From: Pseudomonas sp. SORT22
Lineage (GTDB): Bacteria > Pseudomonadota > Gammaproteobacteria > Pseudomonadales > Pseudomonadaceae
Reading direction: 5' to 3'
Length of the DNA: 64,000 nucleotides
Assembly (NCBI RefSeq): GCF_018417635.1
Contig: NZ_CP071007.1
Coordinates: forward strand, 5,084,501 to 5,148,500
Under the pieces are notes generated by a model, which searched no databases, was not told the DNA's origin, and saw only the letters and a list, made by a program, of their open reading frames with translations. The position numbers were made by a program, and so were the translations under genes. Of the stretch, positions 8,782-19,693 are shown in pieces (the first letter of the stretch is position 1; every line of letters starts with the position of its first letter).

Positions 8782-9386
8782 GTTTTGCCTCAATAAAAGT
8801 CGCTAATAAAGAGCTTTTCTGCCCGCGACATCGCTATAATCTCCCCCCGATTATAAGGACGTCTCCTGATCGGGCCTCGCAGTACCGCCAATGCCCAGCA
8901 TTGCGCATCCCCCGCACCGCCCACAGAGAGCCTTCCACACAGGTCTTGCACCAGCCAGTGTGCCTGCGTCATCCGGCCATCTGCTCTGCCTGAACCTGCC
9001 GGGTCTGCCATCGCGCAGCCCATTTTGAGGTTCACGTCTCCAAAAGAGCGTGAAAAAACGGGTTTTCACAACTTCACGAGAGTGTGGCGAGCAATGAACA
9101 GTCTGGCATGTGCAAAAGCACCTAAAGTGTCCCGAACAGCCCTGAACAGCTGGCAACAGCACTCATTTGCAATGGGTGCCTGAAACCGGTCCATAACGCA
9201 CGACGGATACCTTGACCATAAGTCGAATTGCCGCACCGGCTGTAAAATGCGTTCATAGGCAACGCAAAGCCCGGTTGGTGGTGTCCGCTGAAGTTGCAAA
9301 AACTGCGAATAATCGGACATGGCGATCCTGGCAAGCCAGGGATCCTATGCTGTCAATTTGGTGCTGAAGATTTTGGAGACGCGTTA
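8782..9386 (+). other. 605-base gene-free region upstream of mqo, with promoter-like sequence
   Basis: No convincing gene is present. A TATAAT hexamer at 8835-8840 sits early in the region, with only a weak -35 (AGCTTT, 8812-8817). CCCGAT..ATCGGG can pair just after it. A GTGAAAA/TTTTCAC hairpin lies at 9050-9069 and a GATCCTGGC/GCCAGGGATC hairpin at 9324-9343, just before the mqo ribosome site. A 44-codon frame from ATG 8891 has no ribosome site. The region could be a long mqo leader, an unannotated small RNA, or both. Confidence 0.5.
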
Positions 9387-10892
9387 ATGGCGCAGAACGA
9401 AGCAGTCGATGTAGTACTGGTAGGGGCAGGCATCATGAGTGCCACCCTGGCCGTACTGCTCAAGGAACTCAACCCGGCGATCAAGCTGGAAGTCGTCGAG
9501 TTGATGGATTCGGGTGCCGCGGAAAGTTCCAACCCGTGGAACAACGCCGGGACCGGCCATGCCGGGCTGTGTGAACTGAACTACACGCCACAGGCCGCCG
9601 ACGGCAGCATCGATATCAAGAAAGCGGTGCATATCAATACCCAGTTCGAGGTGTCCCGGCAGTTCTGGGCCTACCTGAGCAAAAAGGGTGCGTTCAGCTC
9701 GCCGCGGGCGTTCATCAACCCCGTGCCGCACCTGAGCTACGTCGAGGGCGAGAAGGGCATCAGCTTCCTCAAGAAGCGTTTCGAGATGCTCAAGCAGCAC
9801 CACGCCTTCAGCGAAATGGAGTACACCGAAGACAAGGCGGTGATGAACGAGTGGATGCCGCTGATGATGCCGGGTCGCCCTGCCGACCAGCAGATCGCCG
9901 CCACCCGCGTCATGAAAGGCACCGACGTCAACTTCGGCGCGCTGACCAACAAGCTGCTCAAGCACCTGGCCAACGCCCCCGAAGCACAGGTCAAGTACTG
10001 CAAGAAAGTCACCGGCCTGCGCCGTAACGGCAGCGGCTGGACCGTCAGCATCAAGGACGTCAACAGCGGCAGCAGCCGTGAAGTCGATGCCCGCTTCGTG
10101 TTCCTCGGCGCCGGTGGCGCGGCCCTGCCGCTGCTGCAACTGTCGGGTATCGAAGAGAGCAAGGGCTTTGGCGGCTTCCCGGTCAGCGGCCAGTGGCTGC
10201 GTTGCGACAACCCGGAAGTGGTCAAGCGCCACCAGGCCAAGGTCTACAGCCAGGCCGCGGTAGGTTCGCCACCGATGTCGGTGCCGCACCTGGATACCCG
10301 CGTGGTCGACGGCAAGACCTCGCTGCTGTTCGGCCCGTACGCAGGCTTCACCACCAAGTTCCTCAAGCACGGCTCGTTCCTCGACCTGCCGCTGTCGGTA
10401 CGCATGGGCAACATCGGCCCGATGCTGGCCGTGGCCCGCGACAACATGGACCTGACCAAGTACCTGGTCAGCGAAGTGATGCAGTCGATGGAGCAGCGCC
10501 TGGATTCACTGCGCCGCTTCTACCCCGAGGCCAAGGCCGAGGACTGGCGTCTGGAAGTGGCTGGCCAGCGCGTGCAGATCATCAAGAAAGACCCGAAAAA
10601 AGGCGGCATCCTGCAGTTCGGTACCGAACTGGTTGCAGCCAAGGACGGCTCCCTGGCCGCCCTGCTCGGTGCTTCCCCTGGTGCTTCGGTAACCGTGTCG
10701 ATCATGCTGGATCTGATCGAGCGCTGCTTCCCCGAGCAAGCCAAGGGCGCCTGGGCGGCCAAGCTCAAGGAAATTTTCCCGGCCCGGGAAAAGGTCCTGG
10801 CCACCGACGCTGCCCTGTACCACAAGATCAGTGCGTACAACGACGAGGCCCTGGGCCTGGTCGAAAGCAGCCCGGCGCAGAGCTACGCATAA
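9387..10892 (+). CDS. mqo: malate:quinone oxidoreductase
   Basis: A 501-residue FAD enzyme that oxidises malate to oxaloacetate and passes electrons to the quinone pool; it is the main malate-oxidising step of the TCA cycle in Pseudomonas. The start [20 protein letters not shown] follows GGAG by eight bases; the longer frame is leader sequence. The FAD-binding [10 protein letters not shown] motif lies at residues 13-22, and the family segments [12 protein letters not shown] and [20 protein letters not shown] are intact. It is peripheral on the inner membrane. The order mqo, PA4642-like gene, hpt, upp, uraA matches the P. aeruginosa mqoB locus as I recall it. Confidence 0.96.
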   Translation: MAQNEAVDVVLVGAGIMSATLAVLLKELNPAIKLEVVELMDSGAAESSNPWNNAGTGHAGLCELNYTPQAADGSIDIKKAVHINTQFEVSRQFWAYLSKKGAFSSPRAFINPVPHLSYVEGEKGISFLKKRFEMLKQHHAFSEMEYTEDKAVMNEWMPLMMPGRPADQQIAATRVMKGTDVNFGALTNKLLKHLANAPEAQVKYCKKVTGLRRNGSGWTVSIKDVNSGSSREVDARFVFLGAGGAALPLLQLSGIEESKGFGGFPVSGQWLRCDNPEVVKRHQAKVYSQAAVGSPPMSVPHLDTRVVDGKTSLLFGPYAGFTTKFLKHGSFLDLPLSVRMGNIGPMLAVARDNMDLTKYLVSEVMQSMEQRLDSLRRFYPEAKAEDWRLEVAGQRVQIIKKDPKKGGILQFGTELVAAKDGSLAALLGASPGASVTVSIMLDLIERCFPEQAKGAWAAKLKEIFPAREKVLATDAALYHKISAYNDEALGLVESSPAQSYA

Positions 10893-10902
10893 TCTGCCGG
10901 CA

Positions 10903-10932
10903 TAAAAAAACGCCCTTCGGGGCGTTTTTTTA
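10903..10932. terminator. bidirectional intrinsic terminator
   Basis: Stem AACGCCC / GGGCGTT with a TTCG tetraloop, flanked by A7 and T7 runs. It separates mqo from the convergent small gene. Confidence 0.93.
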
Positions 10933-10944
10933 TGGGCGCTGGTA

Positions 10945-11235
10945 TCAGCCGCGAGCCTTGTCGATGATCTCGGTGTACTCGGGCGCATTGCGCTGATCCG
11001 CGATGGCTTCGACGAAGGTCTTACCGTGCTCGTCCTTGCCGTCCAGGTCATAACCAGCCTCGACGAAGAAGCCGACATAGCGCTCGAAGTCATCGACGCG
11101 CAGGCCGCGGTAGCCCTTGATCAGCTTGTGATGCGAAGGCGAAGTTACGCCATCGGCCGGCTCGTATTGCAGGAACGACTTAATGTAGTCATCACTGATC
11201 TCATCACCAATCACTTGCTTCTTGTCTTTACGCAT
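10945..11235 (-). CDS. PA4642-like conserved protein
   Basis: A 96-residue cytosolic protein beginning MRKDKKQVIGDEISDDYIKS; GGAG precedes this ATG by six bases, so the longer frame is rejected. It is charged and mainly helical. The repeated FERYVGFFVEAGYDLDGKDEHGKT segment is reminiscent of an ankyrin-like unit but is too short to call. It corresponds by position and sequence style to the small conserved gene next to mqoB in P. aeruginosa. Function unknown. Confidence 0.75.
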   Translation of the reverse strand: MRKDKKQVIGDEISDDYIKSFLQYEPADGVTSPSHHKLIKGYRGLRVDDFERYVGFFVEAGYDLDGKDEHGKTFVEAIADQRNAPEYTEIIDKARG

Positions 11236-11305
11236 TGCCGACTCCAACTGAACCATCACGGACATTTTCACGGGCCGGCAGTTTACCCCCGGGCAACGCC
11301 GGCAC

Positions 11306-11773
11306 TCAACGCGCGCGTACGCTTCCGGTATGCAGATCGGCCCAGATGTGACCGTTGGGGTAGCTGAGGAACTGCACATAGACGGTATCGTTGCGCAGCA
11401 GATCGAGCATCACCCGGTACTGGGCCAGCGGGTAGTTGAGTGTGAGGGTTTTGCTTTTGTCGTCGAACACCGGCTTTTTCAGGCTTTTGCTTTCGGCATC
11501 GAAGCTGACCAGTACCTGGCTGATGGTCGCGCCCTTGCTCAGCGGCTTGCCCTTGAGGCGCAGAATCAACGGTGAGGTGACCGGAATCGGTTGCTGGTTG
11601 GACTGGCGCTGGTTGCCCACTACCACCGAATAGCTGGTGACCTGCAGCAACTGCTGCGAATCGGCAACTTCCTTACGCAGCCCGAGGTCGTCGGGCGGCA
11701 GGAACTGGCTGTGCAGGGGCGCCGCGGCCAGCGGCATGCTCAGCAGGAACAGCAGGGGGAAAATCGCACGCAT
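11306..11773 (-). CDS. periplasmic conserved protein, function unknown
   Basis: A 155-residue protein with a cleavable signal peptide (MRAIFPLLFLLSMPLAAAPL). Its ATG lies behind GGAG at good spacing; the longer frame starts upstream of that site. The mature part looks like a beta-rich periplasmic domain: VTSPLILRLKGKPLSKGATI and LPLAQYRVMLDLLRN-like strands alternate. No catalytic motif is visible. It lies between hpt and the PA4642-like gene on the same strand. Confidence 0.68.
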   Translation of the reverse strand: MRAIFPLLFLLSMPLAAAPLHSQFLPPDDLGLRKEVADSQQLLQVTSYSVVVGNQRQSNQQPIPVTSPLILRLKGKPLSKGATISQVLVSFDAESKSLKKPVFDDKSKTLTLNYPLAQYRVMLDLLRNDTVYVQFLSYPNGHIWADLHTGSVRAR

Positions 11774-11859
11774 GTCAGGCTCCTTGGGGGCAGCCTGGCA
11801 CTCTAGCATGGGGTAAGGCAAACGGGGCAAGCCGGGTCGACCGGCCCCGCCTGTGGACC

Positions 11860-12417
11860 TCAGAGACCCTTTACAGCGTAGATACCGTTAGCGTTGCGCC
11901 AGTAGCCTTTGTAGTCCATGCCATAACCGAACACATAGCGGTCAACACAGCTCAAGCCGCAGAAGTCGGCCTTGAGGTCGGCGCTGGCCTTGCGGTCGTG
12001 GTCCTTGTCGATCAGCACGGCAGTGTGCACGGCGCGGGCACCGGCATGCTTGCAGAAATCGATGATTGCGCTGAGGGTATGACCTTCGTCAAGAATGTCG
12101 TCGATGATCAGCACGTCACGATCGATAAACGAGACTTCCGGCTTGGCCTTCCAGAACAGGTCGCCGCCGCTGGTCTGGTTGCGGTAGCGGGTGGCGTGCA
12201 GGTAGGACGATTCCAGCGGGAATTGCAGATGGGTCAGCAGTTTGCCGGCGAAGATCAGGCCGCCGTTCATCACACAGAACACTACCGGGTTGCTGTCGGC
12301 CAGCACCTCGGTGATTTGCGCGCCCACGCGGGCGATGGCGGCCTCGACTTCGGCTTCGGTGTGCAGGCAGTCAGCCTCGCGCATGACTTGACGGATGTGC
12401 TCGAGATCGGCGGACAT
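11860..12417 (-). CDS. hpt: hypoxanthine-guanine phosphoribosyltransferase
   Basis: A 185-residue enzyme converting hypoxanthine or guanine plus PRPP to IMP or GMP. The start MSADLEHIRQVM follows GGAGAG by about six bases. The PRPP-binding loop VLIIDDILDEGHTLSAI lies near residue 100, and FCVMNGGLIFAGKLL supplies the purine/PPi loop. It is divergent from upp, so both salvage genes share one 164-base control region; no obvious operator was recognised there. Confidence 0.94.
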   Translation of the reverse strand: MSADLEHIRQVMREADCLHTEAEVEAAIARVGAQITEVLADSNPVVFCVMNGGLIFAGKLLTHLQFPLESSYLHATRYRNQTSGGDLFWKAKPEVSFIDRDVLIIDDILDEGHTLSAIIDFCKHAGARAVHTAVLIDKDHDRKASADLKADFCGLSCVDRYVFGYGMDYKGYWRNANGIYAVKGL

Positions 12418-12581
12418 GGCGCTCTCCAAGGGGCGGCAATTGAGAAAAGCGGGCAAAGGTACGCATCCCGTCGCATCAGATCAAGCATTTCTGGACTAAC
12501 GTCCAGTAAGTCTGAGGACATGCATGGCTGAATAGATTAATCTAGCGCGGTTTTTTTGCCCGCCCCCCGGAGCTTTTCCCT

Positions 12582-13220
12582 ATGCCTACCCGTGAGATCC
12601 GCCATCCGCTGATCCGCCACAAGCTCGGCCTGATGCGCCGCGCCGACATCAGCACCAAGAACTTTCGCGAGCTCGCCCAGGAAGTCGGCACGCTCCTGAC
12701 CTACGAAGCAACCAAAGACCTGCCGCTGGAAAGCTACGAAATCGACGGCTGGTGCGGCAAGGTCCAGGTCGAGAAGATCGCCGGCAAGAAGATTACTGTA
12801 GTACCGATCCTGCGCGCCGGCATCGGCATGCTCGACGGCGTGCTCAGCCTGATCCCGGGCGCCAAGGTCAGCGCCGTGGGCGTGGCCCGCAACGAGGAGA
12901 CCCTCGAGGCGCACACCTACCTGGAAAAACTCGCCCCGGAGATCAACGAGCGCCTGGCGCTGATCATCGACCCGATGCTGGCCACCGGCGCCTCGATGGT
13001 CGCCACCATCGACCTGCTGAAAAAGGCCGGTTGCAAGGACATCCGCGCGATGGTCCTGGTTGCCGCCCCCGAAGGCATCGCCGTGGTCGAGAAAGCCCAC
13101 CCGGATGTGCAGATCTACACTGCCTCGATCGACCAGTGCCTGAACGAGCACGGCTACATCATCCCGGGCCTGGGCGATGCCGGTGACAAGATCTTCGGTA
13201 CCAAGCAGAAGGACGCCTGA
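12582..13220 (+). CDS. upp: uracil phosphoribosyltransferase
   Basis: A 212-residue enzyme making UMP from uracil and PRPP. It opens [20 protein letters not shown] and carries the PRPP loop [21 protein letters not shown] (about residues 130-150) and the uracil-binding [13 protein letters not shown] at the C-terminus. GGAG stands nine bases upstream. The stop is two bases before the uraA start, forming a salvage operon: import of uracil, then phosphoribosylation. Confidence 0.96.
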   Translation: MPTREIRHPLIRHKLGLMRRADISTKNFRELAQEVGTLLTYEATKDLPLESYEIDGWCGKVQVEKIAGKKITVVPILRAGIGMLDGVLSLIPGAKVSAVGVARNEETLEAHTYLEKLAPEINERLALIIDPMLATGASMVATIDLLKKAGCKDIRAMVLVAAPEGIAVVEKAHPDVQIYTASIDQCLNEHGYIIPGLGDAGDKIFGTKQKDA

Positions 13221-13222
13221 AC

Positions 13223-14497
13223 ATGCAGGATGAGTTCAACGACCCGCTCTGGCGCCAGGTCGTCTCCGGCGCGCAGATGCTCTTCGTCGCCTTTGGCGCG
13301 CTGGTATTGATGCCGCTGATTACCGGCCTCGACCCCAACGTCGCGCTGTTCACGGCGGGTTTGGGAACTCTGCTGTTTCAGATAGTGACCGGCCGTCAGG
13401 TGCCGGTATTCCTGGCCTCGAGTTTCGCTTTCATCACTCCGATCATCCTCGCCAAGGGCCAGTTCGGCCTGGCCGAGACCATGGGCGGGGTCATGGCGGC
13501 GGGCTTCGTCTACACCTTCCTCGGCCTTGCGGTAAAAATCAAAGGCACCGGCTTTATCGACCGCCTGCTGCCACCGGTGGTGATCGGCCCGGTGATCATC
13601 TCGATCGGCCTGGCAATGGCGCCGATTGCCGCCAACATGGCCATGGGCAAGGCCGGTGACGGCGCCGAGCTGCTGCCGTACGGCACCGCGATGATGATCT
13701 CCATGCCGGCGCTGCTGACCACCCTGATCGTCGCGGTGTTCGGCAAGGGTATCTTCCGCCTGGTGCCGATCATTGCCGGGGTGCTGGTGGGCTTTGCCCT
13801 GTCGTTCTACTTTGGCGTGGTCGACACCGCCAAGATCGCCGCCGCGCCCTGGCTGGCGCTGCCGCACTTCACCGCGCCAGCGTTCAACTGGCAGGCGATC
13901 CTGTTCATCGTACCGGTGGCCCTGGCGCCGGCGATCGAGCACATCGGCGGGGTGATTGCGGTGGGCAGCGTGACCGGCCGCGACTACCTGAAAAAGCCTG
14001 GCCTGCACCGCACCCTGCTCGGTGACGGCATCGCCACCACCACTGCCGGCCTGTTCGGCGGGCCGCCCAACACCACCTACGCCGAAGTGACCGGCGCGGT
14101 GATGCTGACCAAGAACTACAACCCGAAGATCATGACCTGGGCGGCAATCTTTGCCATCACCCTGGCCTTCATCGGCAAGTTCGGCGCGCTGCTGCAGAGC
14201 ATTCCGGTGCCGGTAATGGGCGGCATCCTCTGCCTGCTGTTCGGCTCGATCGCGGCGGTGGGCATGAACACCATGATCCGCCACAAGATCGATCTCAGCG
14301 AAGCGCGCAACCTGGTGATCGTGTCGGTAACCCTGGTGTTCGGTATCGGCGGCGTGCTGATCGGTAGCGGCACAGGCCCCGATGACTGGGGCCTGAAGGG
14401 CATCGCCCTGTGCGCGGTGGTGGCTATTGCCTTGAACCTGCTGCTGCCGGGTAACGACAGCTGGAAGAACAAGGCGCTGGACGATCAGTTGCCTTGA
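13223..14497 (+). CDS. uraA: uracil:H+ symporter (NCS2 family)
   Basis: A 424-residue inner-membrane transporter with about 14 helices in the NCS2 inverted-repeat fold. The substrate-binding glutamates lie in the PAIEHIGGV and PNTTYAEVTG segments. It begins MQDEFNDPLWRQVVSGAQML two bases after upp and clearly forms an operon with it. It is the uracil member rather than the xanthine member, judged by partner gene and motif. Confidence 0.94.
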   Translation: MQDEFNDPLWRQVVSGAQMLFVAFGALVLMPLITGLDPNVALFTAGLGTLLFQIVTGRQVPVFLASSFAFITPIILAKGQFGLAETMGGVMAAGFVYTFLGLAVKIKGTGFIDRLLPPVVIGPVIISIGLAMAPIAANMAMGKAGDGAELLPYGTAMMISMPALLTTLIVAVFGKGIFRLVPIIAGVLVGFALSFYFGVVDTAKIAAAPWLALPHFTAPAFNWQAILFIVPVALAPAIEHIGGVIAVGSVTGRDYLKKPGLHRTLLGDGIATTTAGLFGGPPNTTYAEVTGAVMLTKNYNPKIMTWAAIFAITLAFIGKFGALLQSIPVPVMGGILCLLFGSIAAVGMNTMIRHKIDLSEARNLVIVSVTLVFGIGGVLIGSGTGPDDWGLKGIALCAVVAIALNLLLPGNDSWKNKALDDQLP

Positions 14498-14503
14498 TCT
14501 GAA

Positions 14504-14552
14504 GGTCTAGCCCCCTCCCAAGCAGTCTGTGGGAGCGGGCTAGACCCGCGAT
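14504..14552. repeat. REP inverted element
   Basis: GGTCTAGCCCCCTCCCA and, inverted, GTGGGAGCGGGCTAGACC form a stem with one mismatch pair and a short loop, followed by CGCGAT. It lies between the convergent uraA and hemH genes. Confidence 0.78.
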
Positions 14553-14559
14553 GAGGCCC

Positions 14560-15573
14560 TCAAGCCTCTTCGCACATCCCCTTCAACGCCTGCACCCACT
14601 GCGGGTGATCATTCAGGCACGGCACCAGCACCAGCTCTTCGCCGCCGGCCTCGACAAACTGCTCGCGCCCGCGGTCACCGATCTCTTCCAGGGTCTCGAT
14701 GCAATCGGCGACAAACGCCGGGCACATTACCAGCAGCTTTTTCACCCCTGACTTGCCCAGCTCGTCCAACCGCGTTTCGGTGTACGGCTCGATCCACTTC
14801 GCCCGCCCCAGCCTTGACTGGAACGACACCGACCACTTGCCGTCGGGGATGCCCATCTTCTGCGCGAACGCCTGGGCGGTGCGCAGGCACTGGCCGCGAT
14901 AGCAGACCGCAAGCACCTCGGGCGAAGCGGTGCGGCAGCAATCGGCGTCCTGGAAACAATGCTTGCCGGTGGGGTCGAGTTTTTTCAGGTGTCGCTCGGG
15001 CAGGCCATGGAAGCTGAGCAGCAGGTGATCGTAATCCTCCTGCAAGTATGGCTGCGCGCTGGCTACCAGGGCGTCGATGTATTCCGGCTTGTCGTAGAAC
15101 GGCTGCAGAATCGCCATCTCGAGCGGCAGCTTGTGCTCGCCAATCACCTGTTTCGCCTGCTCGATGACCGTGGTCACGGTGCTGTCGGCAAACTGCGGGT
15201 ACAGCGGCGCCAAGGTGACCTTCTTCACGCCCTGGCTGGCCAGGCGCGTCAGCACCGTCGGCAACGAAGGCTCGCCGTAGCGCATGGCGATTTCCACCGG
15301 GCCGTGGCTCCACTGCTCGCGCATTGCGGCCTGCAGGCGGCGGGTCAGCACCACCAGCGGCGAACCCTCGTCCCACCAGATCGAGGCATAGGCATGGGCC
15401 GATTGCTCCGGGCGCTTGATCAGGATCAGCGACACCAGCAGCCGCCGCACCGGCCACGGCAGGTCGATGACATAGGGGTCCATGAGAAACTGATTGAGGT
15501 ACCGGCGCACGTCGGCGACAGAGGTGGAGGCCGGTGAACCCAGGTTGACCAGCAGCAAAGCGTGATCGGTCAT
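14560..15573 (-). CDS. hemH: ferrochelatase
   Basis: A 337-residue enzyme inserting Fe2+ into protoporphyrin IX, the last step of haem synthesis, at the inner membrane. It starts [18 protein letters not shown]; the upstream extension in the same frame has no ribosome site and overlaps the preceding gene. The active-site His lies in [12 protein letters not shown], and the Glu in the [15 protein letters not shown] region is typical. The TIGR01777 epimerase gene ends 13 bases upstream on the same strand, so the two are co-transcribed. Confidence 0.95.
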   Translation of the reverse strand: MTDHALLLVNLGSPASTSVADVRRYLNQFLMDPYVIDLPWPVRRLLVSLILIKRPEQSAHAYASIWWDEGSPLVVLTRRLQAAMREQWSHGPVEIAMRYGEPSLPTVLTRLASQGVKKVTLAPLYPQFADSTVTTVIEQAKQVIGEHKLPLEMAILQPFYDKPEYIDALVASAQPYLQEDYDHLLLSFHGLPERHLKKLDPTGKHCFQDADCCRTASPEVLAVCYRGQCLRTAQAFAQKMGIPDGKWSVSFQSRLGRAKWIEPYTETRLDELGKSGVKKLLVMCPAFVADCIETLEEIGDRGREQFVEAGGEELVLVPCLNDHPQWVQALKGMCEEA

Positions 15574-15586
15574 GCAACGTCCTATT

Positions 15587-16492
15587 TCAGAGGCGCCTGG
15601 ACAGTTCATCCAGGGCCGATTGCAGATCATTGAAGCGGAAGGTAAAACCGGCCGCCAGCAAACGTACCGGCCGCGCCCGTTGCCCGCCCAGTAGCAAGGT
15701 CGACAATTCGCCCAGCCCGGCCTTGAGCAGCAGCGCCGGCATCGGCATCAATGCCGGGCGGTGCAGGGCCCGGCCCAGACGCCTGGCGAACTCGCGGTTG
15801 CGCACCGGCTCCGGGGCGCAGGCATTATAAGGACCGCTGGCATCCTTGTGCTGCAAGAGAAAATCAATCAGGGCGATCTGGTCGTGTATATGGATCCACG
15901 GCATCCACTGCCGACCGTCGCCGATAGGCCCGCCCAGCCCGAGTTTGAACGGCAGGCGCAGGCGCGACAAAAAGCCGCCCTCGCTCGCCAGCACCAGCCC
16001 GGTACGCACCAGCACCACGCGAATCCCCAGCGGTTGCGCGGCCATGGCGGTTTCTTCCCAGGCGATGCACAGCTGGCTGGCGAAATCCTCCTTGACCGGC
16101 TGCGAAGCCTCGGTGAGTTCGCGCTCGCCACCATCGCCATACCAGCCTACCGCCGAACCCGAGATCAGTACCTCGGGGCGCTGCTGACGCTTCTCCAACC
16201 AGGCCAGCAATTGCTCGGTCAAAGTGATACGACTGGCCCAGAGCAAGGCGCGACGGCTGGAGCTCCAGGGCCGGTCGGCAATCGGTGCGCCGGCCAGATT
16301 GATCACCGCGTCCACGCCGTCGTCATCGGCCAGCTCATCGAGCCGGGCTATGCCACGCACCCCGGAGCCACACAACTTGCCCACCTGTTCAGGGCGCCGA
16401 CTCCATACCGTCAGCCGATGTCCCTGGGCCAGCCAGTGCTGACACAGGTGTTGGCCGATCAACCCGGTACCGCCGGTCAGCAATATATGCAT
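15587..16492 (-). CDS. TIGR01777 family NAD(P)-dependent epimerase (YfcH-like)
   Basis: A 301-residue extended short-chain dehydrogenase. The Rossmann motif [10 protein letters not shown] is at residues 7-16 and the sugar-epimerase-like [10 protein letters not shown] lies mid-protein. The C-terminal DUF1731 domain (about 250-300, [17 protein letters not shown]) is diagnostic of the YfcH/TIGR01777 group. Its substrate is unknown. It is followed by hemH after 13 bases. Its promoter region holds an inverted copy of the TTGTACA-type element that regulates the divergent FAD-enzyme gene. Confidence 0.88.
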   Translation of the reverse strand: MHILLTGGTGLIGQHLCQHWLAQGHRLTVWSRRPEQVGKLCGSGVRGIARLDELADDDGVDAVINLAGAPIADRPWSSSRRALLWASRITLTEQLLAWLEKRQQRPEVLISGSAVGWYGDGGERELTEASQPVKEDFASQLCIAWEETAMAAQPLGIRVVLVRTGLVLASEGGFLSRLRLPFKLGLGGPIGDGRQWMPWIHIHDQIALIDFLLQHKDASGPYNACAPEPVRNREFARRLGRALHRPALMPMPALLLKAGLGELSTLLLGGQRARPVRLLAAGFTFRFNDLQSALDELSRRL

Positions 16493-16575
16493 GGCTGTGT
16501 CCTCGCATGGCGCGCCAGTGGTCTATTTTTAACAACAAGGCACTTTTTTGACCGATCGCTCTCGGATAAACATAG

Positions 16576-17665
<1,090 letters not shown>

Positions 17666-17725
17666 CAGCTGCCGGGGCTGCTCCTGTTCAGCCCCGCCTG
17701 ACATTTTCGACATCCTGCACAAAAA

Positions 17726-17806
17726 TTGTACAAGTGGTTTGACTTGCACAGGTTTGCCCCTATGATGGGATTTACCTGTACATAAAACTTTATTTGTACA
17801 ATATTT
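17726..17806 (+). promoter_or_regulatory. rudS operon promoter with two pairs of TTGTACA-type repeats
   Basis: Half-sites start at 17726 (TTGTACAAGTGGTTTG), 17744 (TTGCACAGGTTTGC), 17776 (CTGTACATAAAACTT) and 17794 (TTGTACAATATTT). Within each pair the spacing is exactly 18 bp. The promoter -35 TTGACT (17739-17744) and -10 TATGAT (17761-17766, 16-bp spacer) overlap the first pair and precede the second, which suggests repression by a regulator bound to tandem sites. The element at 17744 matches 13 of 14 bases of the one at 16623. Confidence 0.75.
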
Positions 17807-17820
17807 TTCAGGATCTGTTC

Positions 17821-18789
17821 ATGAACGCTCGTGACCTGCCGCGCAAGCCCCGCATTGCTGTCAGCGCCTGTCTGATCGGCCAGGAAGTGCGTTTCAACGG
17901 CGGCCACAAAGCCTCGCGCCTGTGCAACGAGGTCCTCAGCGAACACTTCGATTTGGTCCCGGTTTGCCCAGAAGTCGCCATCGGCCTGGGCGTGCCACGT
18001 GCCCCCATCCGCCTGGTAGGTGATCCTGCCGACCCGCAGGCCGTGTGCAGCCGCGACCCCGGCCTGGATCTGTCCGGCCCGTTGCGCGCTTACGGGCAGC
18101 AGATGGCCAAGGATCTCGACGATATTTGCGGCTACATCTTCATGCACAAATCCCCCTCCTGCGGCCTGGAGCGAGTCAAGGTCTATCAGGCCAATGGCTA
18201 TCCAGCGCCCGAGGGCGGCCGCGGGTTGTTCGCCGCCGCCTTCTGTGAGCAGCGTCCCGATTTACCGGTGGAAGAAGATGGCAGGCTCTGCGATCCGGTG
18301 CTGCGCGAGAACTTCATCACCCGGGTATATGCCTACGCCGACTGGCAGCAGCTGATCGCCGCTGGCGTCAGCCGCGGCGCCCTGATCGCGTTTCATTCCC
18401 GCTACAAGTACCAGCTGATGGCGCACAACCCGCAGCAGTACAAAGTCCTGGGCAAGCTGTTGGGCAGCATGGGCCGCGACGACGATCCCGAGTTGCTCGC
18501 CCCGCGTTACTTCAGCCAGTTGATCCAGGCCCTGAGCCGCTGCGCCAGCCGTGGCACCCACAGCAATGTACTGTTGCACCTGAGCGGTTACCTGCGCGAT
18601 GCCTTGAGCCGCGCCGACAAGCAGGAAATCCAGCAACTGATCAGCCAGTACCATGCCGGCGTGGTGCCGCTGGTGGTGCCGCTGACCCTGCTCAAGCATC
18701 ATTTGCGCAACCATCCCGACCCCTACCTGGCGCAGCAGGTGTACTTGCAACCGCACCCGGAAAACCTGAGCCTGCGCAATGCCATCTGA
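17821..18789 (+). CDS. rudS: RudS-type tRNA 4-thiouridine desulfidase (TudS/DUF523 + DUF1722)
   Basis: A 322-residue two-domain protein starting MNARDLPRKP after AGGA. The N-terminal DUF523 (TudS) domain has the three cysteines expected to hold a catalytic [4Fe-4S] cluster: C17 (SACLIG), C49 (VCPEV) and C114 (SPSCGLE). The C-terminal DUF1722/YbgA domain spans about residues 200-315. Fusions of this type are known as RudS and remove sulfur from 4-thiouridine in tRNA. Because s4U is the bacterial near-UV chromophore, linkage to a photolyase and a light-regulator gene makes sense. The next gene overlaps it by 11 bases. Confidence 0.85.
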   Translation: MNARDLPRKPRIAVSACLIGQEVRFNGGHKASRLCNEVLSEHFDLVPVCPEVAIGLGVPRAPIRLVGDPADPQAVCSRDPGLDLSGPLRAYGQQMAKDLDDICGYIFMHKSPSCGLERVKVYQANGYPAPEGGRGLFAAAFCEQRPDLPVEEDGRLCDPVLRENFITRVYAYADWQQLIAAGVSRGALIAFHSRYKYQLMAHNPQQYKVLGKLLGSMGRDDDPELLAPRYFSQLIQALSRCASRGTHSNVLLHLSGYLRDALSRADKQEIQQLISQYHAGVVPLVVPLTLLKHHLRNHPDPYLAQQVYLQPHPENLSLRNAI

Positions 18790-19684
18790 AGCCTTGTTGC
18801 CGATCCGCGAGGTGACGCGCCTGACCGGTATCAACCCGGTCACCCTGCGTGCGTGGGAGCGTCGTTACGGCTTGATCGTGCCGCAACGCACCGGCAAGGG
18901 GCATCGCCTCTACAGCCAGGAAGACGTCCAGCGTATTCAGCAGATCCTCACCTGGCTTGACCGGGGCGCAGCGGTCAGCCAGGTCAAAGCCTTGCTGCAA
19001 GCCAACCCGGGGGAGTCACCGGCGCCGGCCGGCAGCGACTGGCAGGCCCTGCGCGAGCAACTCAAGGAAGCCATCGCCGCCCTCGCCGAGCGCCGGCTTG
19101 AGCAGCAGCTGAACCAGGCCATGGCCCTGTACCCGGCGGCAACCCTCTGTGAACAGCTGTTGATGCCGCTGCTTGCCGACCTCGAACTGCGCTGGCAGGG
19201 CCAATTCGCCACTGGCCTTGAGCAGGTGTTCTTTTTCTCGTGGCTACGCAGCAAGCTCGGGGCGCGGGTCTATCACAACAACCATCAGCTCGGCGGCGCC
19301 CCCTTGCTGCTGGTAAACGGCTCTGACCTGGCCTTCGACCCACGGCTGTGGCTGACGGCCTGGCTGGCCAGCAATGCCGGTTACCCGGTGCAGGTCTTCG
19401 ACTGGCCACCACCGGGCAACGAGCTGAGCCTGGCGGTCGCCCAGTTGCGGCCATGGGCGTTGCTGCTGAGCATCGACAAGTCGCTGGACATCGCCCGCTT
19501 ACAAAGAAACCTGGCCGACATCGAAATTCCGAAACTCCTGTGCGGCCGCGCAGTCAGCATTCATAAGCATGCCCTGCAAGCCTGGACGGACGAGACGCTG
19601 TTTGTCCTCGATTCGCCCCAGGCGGCGCTTCAGTGCCTGCGCCAACTCAGGGGCGAACAGCCTGAATTTCACCTTCAAGGGTAA
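18779..19684 (+). CDS. MerR-family regulator, LitR/CarH-like without B12 motif
   Basis: A 301-residue regulator. The MerR winged helix is at residues 7-75 (IREVTRLTGINPVTLRAWER). The middle helical bundle keeps a Trp (W139) and EQ (148-149) where CarH has W-x9-EH. The C-terminal domain has the size of a cobalamin-binding domain but I find no D/E-x-H-x-x-G signature. This matches the class II LitR homologues described for P. putida light responses, which do not sense light through B12 themselves. It overlaps rudS by 11 bases and is followed after nine bases by phrB, so it is autoregulated if it binds the operon promoter. Confidence 0.86.
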   Translation: MPSEALLPIREVTRLTGINPVTLRAWERRYGLIVPQRTGKGHRLYSQEDVQRIQQILTWLDRGAAVSQVKALLQANPGESPAPAGSDWQALREQLKEAIAALAERRLEQQLNQAMALYPAATLCEQLLMPLLADLELRWQGQFATGLEQVFFFSWLRSKLGARVYHNNHQLGGAPLLLVNGSDLAFDPRLWLTAWLASNAGYPVQVFDWPPPGNELSLAVAQLRPWALLLSIDKSLDIARLQRNLADIEIPKLLCGRAVSIHKHALQAWTDETLFVLDSPQAALQCLRQLRGEQPEFHLQG

Positions 19685-19693
19685 CCAAACAGC

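Noticed and set aside
8891..9028. 44-codon plus-strand frame (MPSIAHPP...) in the mqo upstream region
   Set aside because: No ribosome site, proline-rich low-quality composition, and no recognisable similarity.
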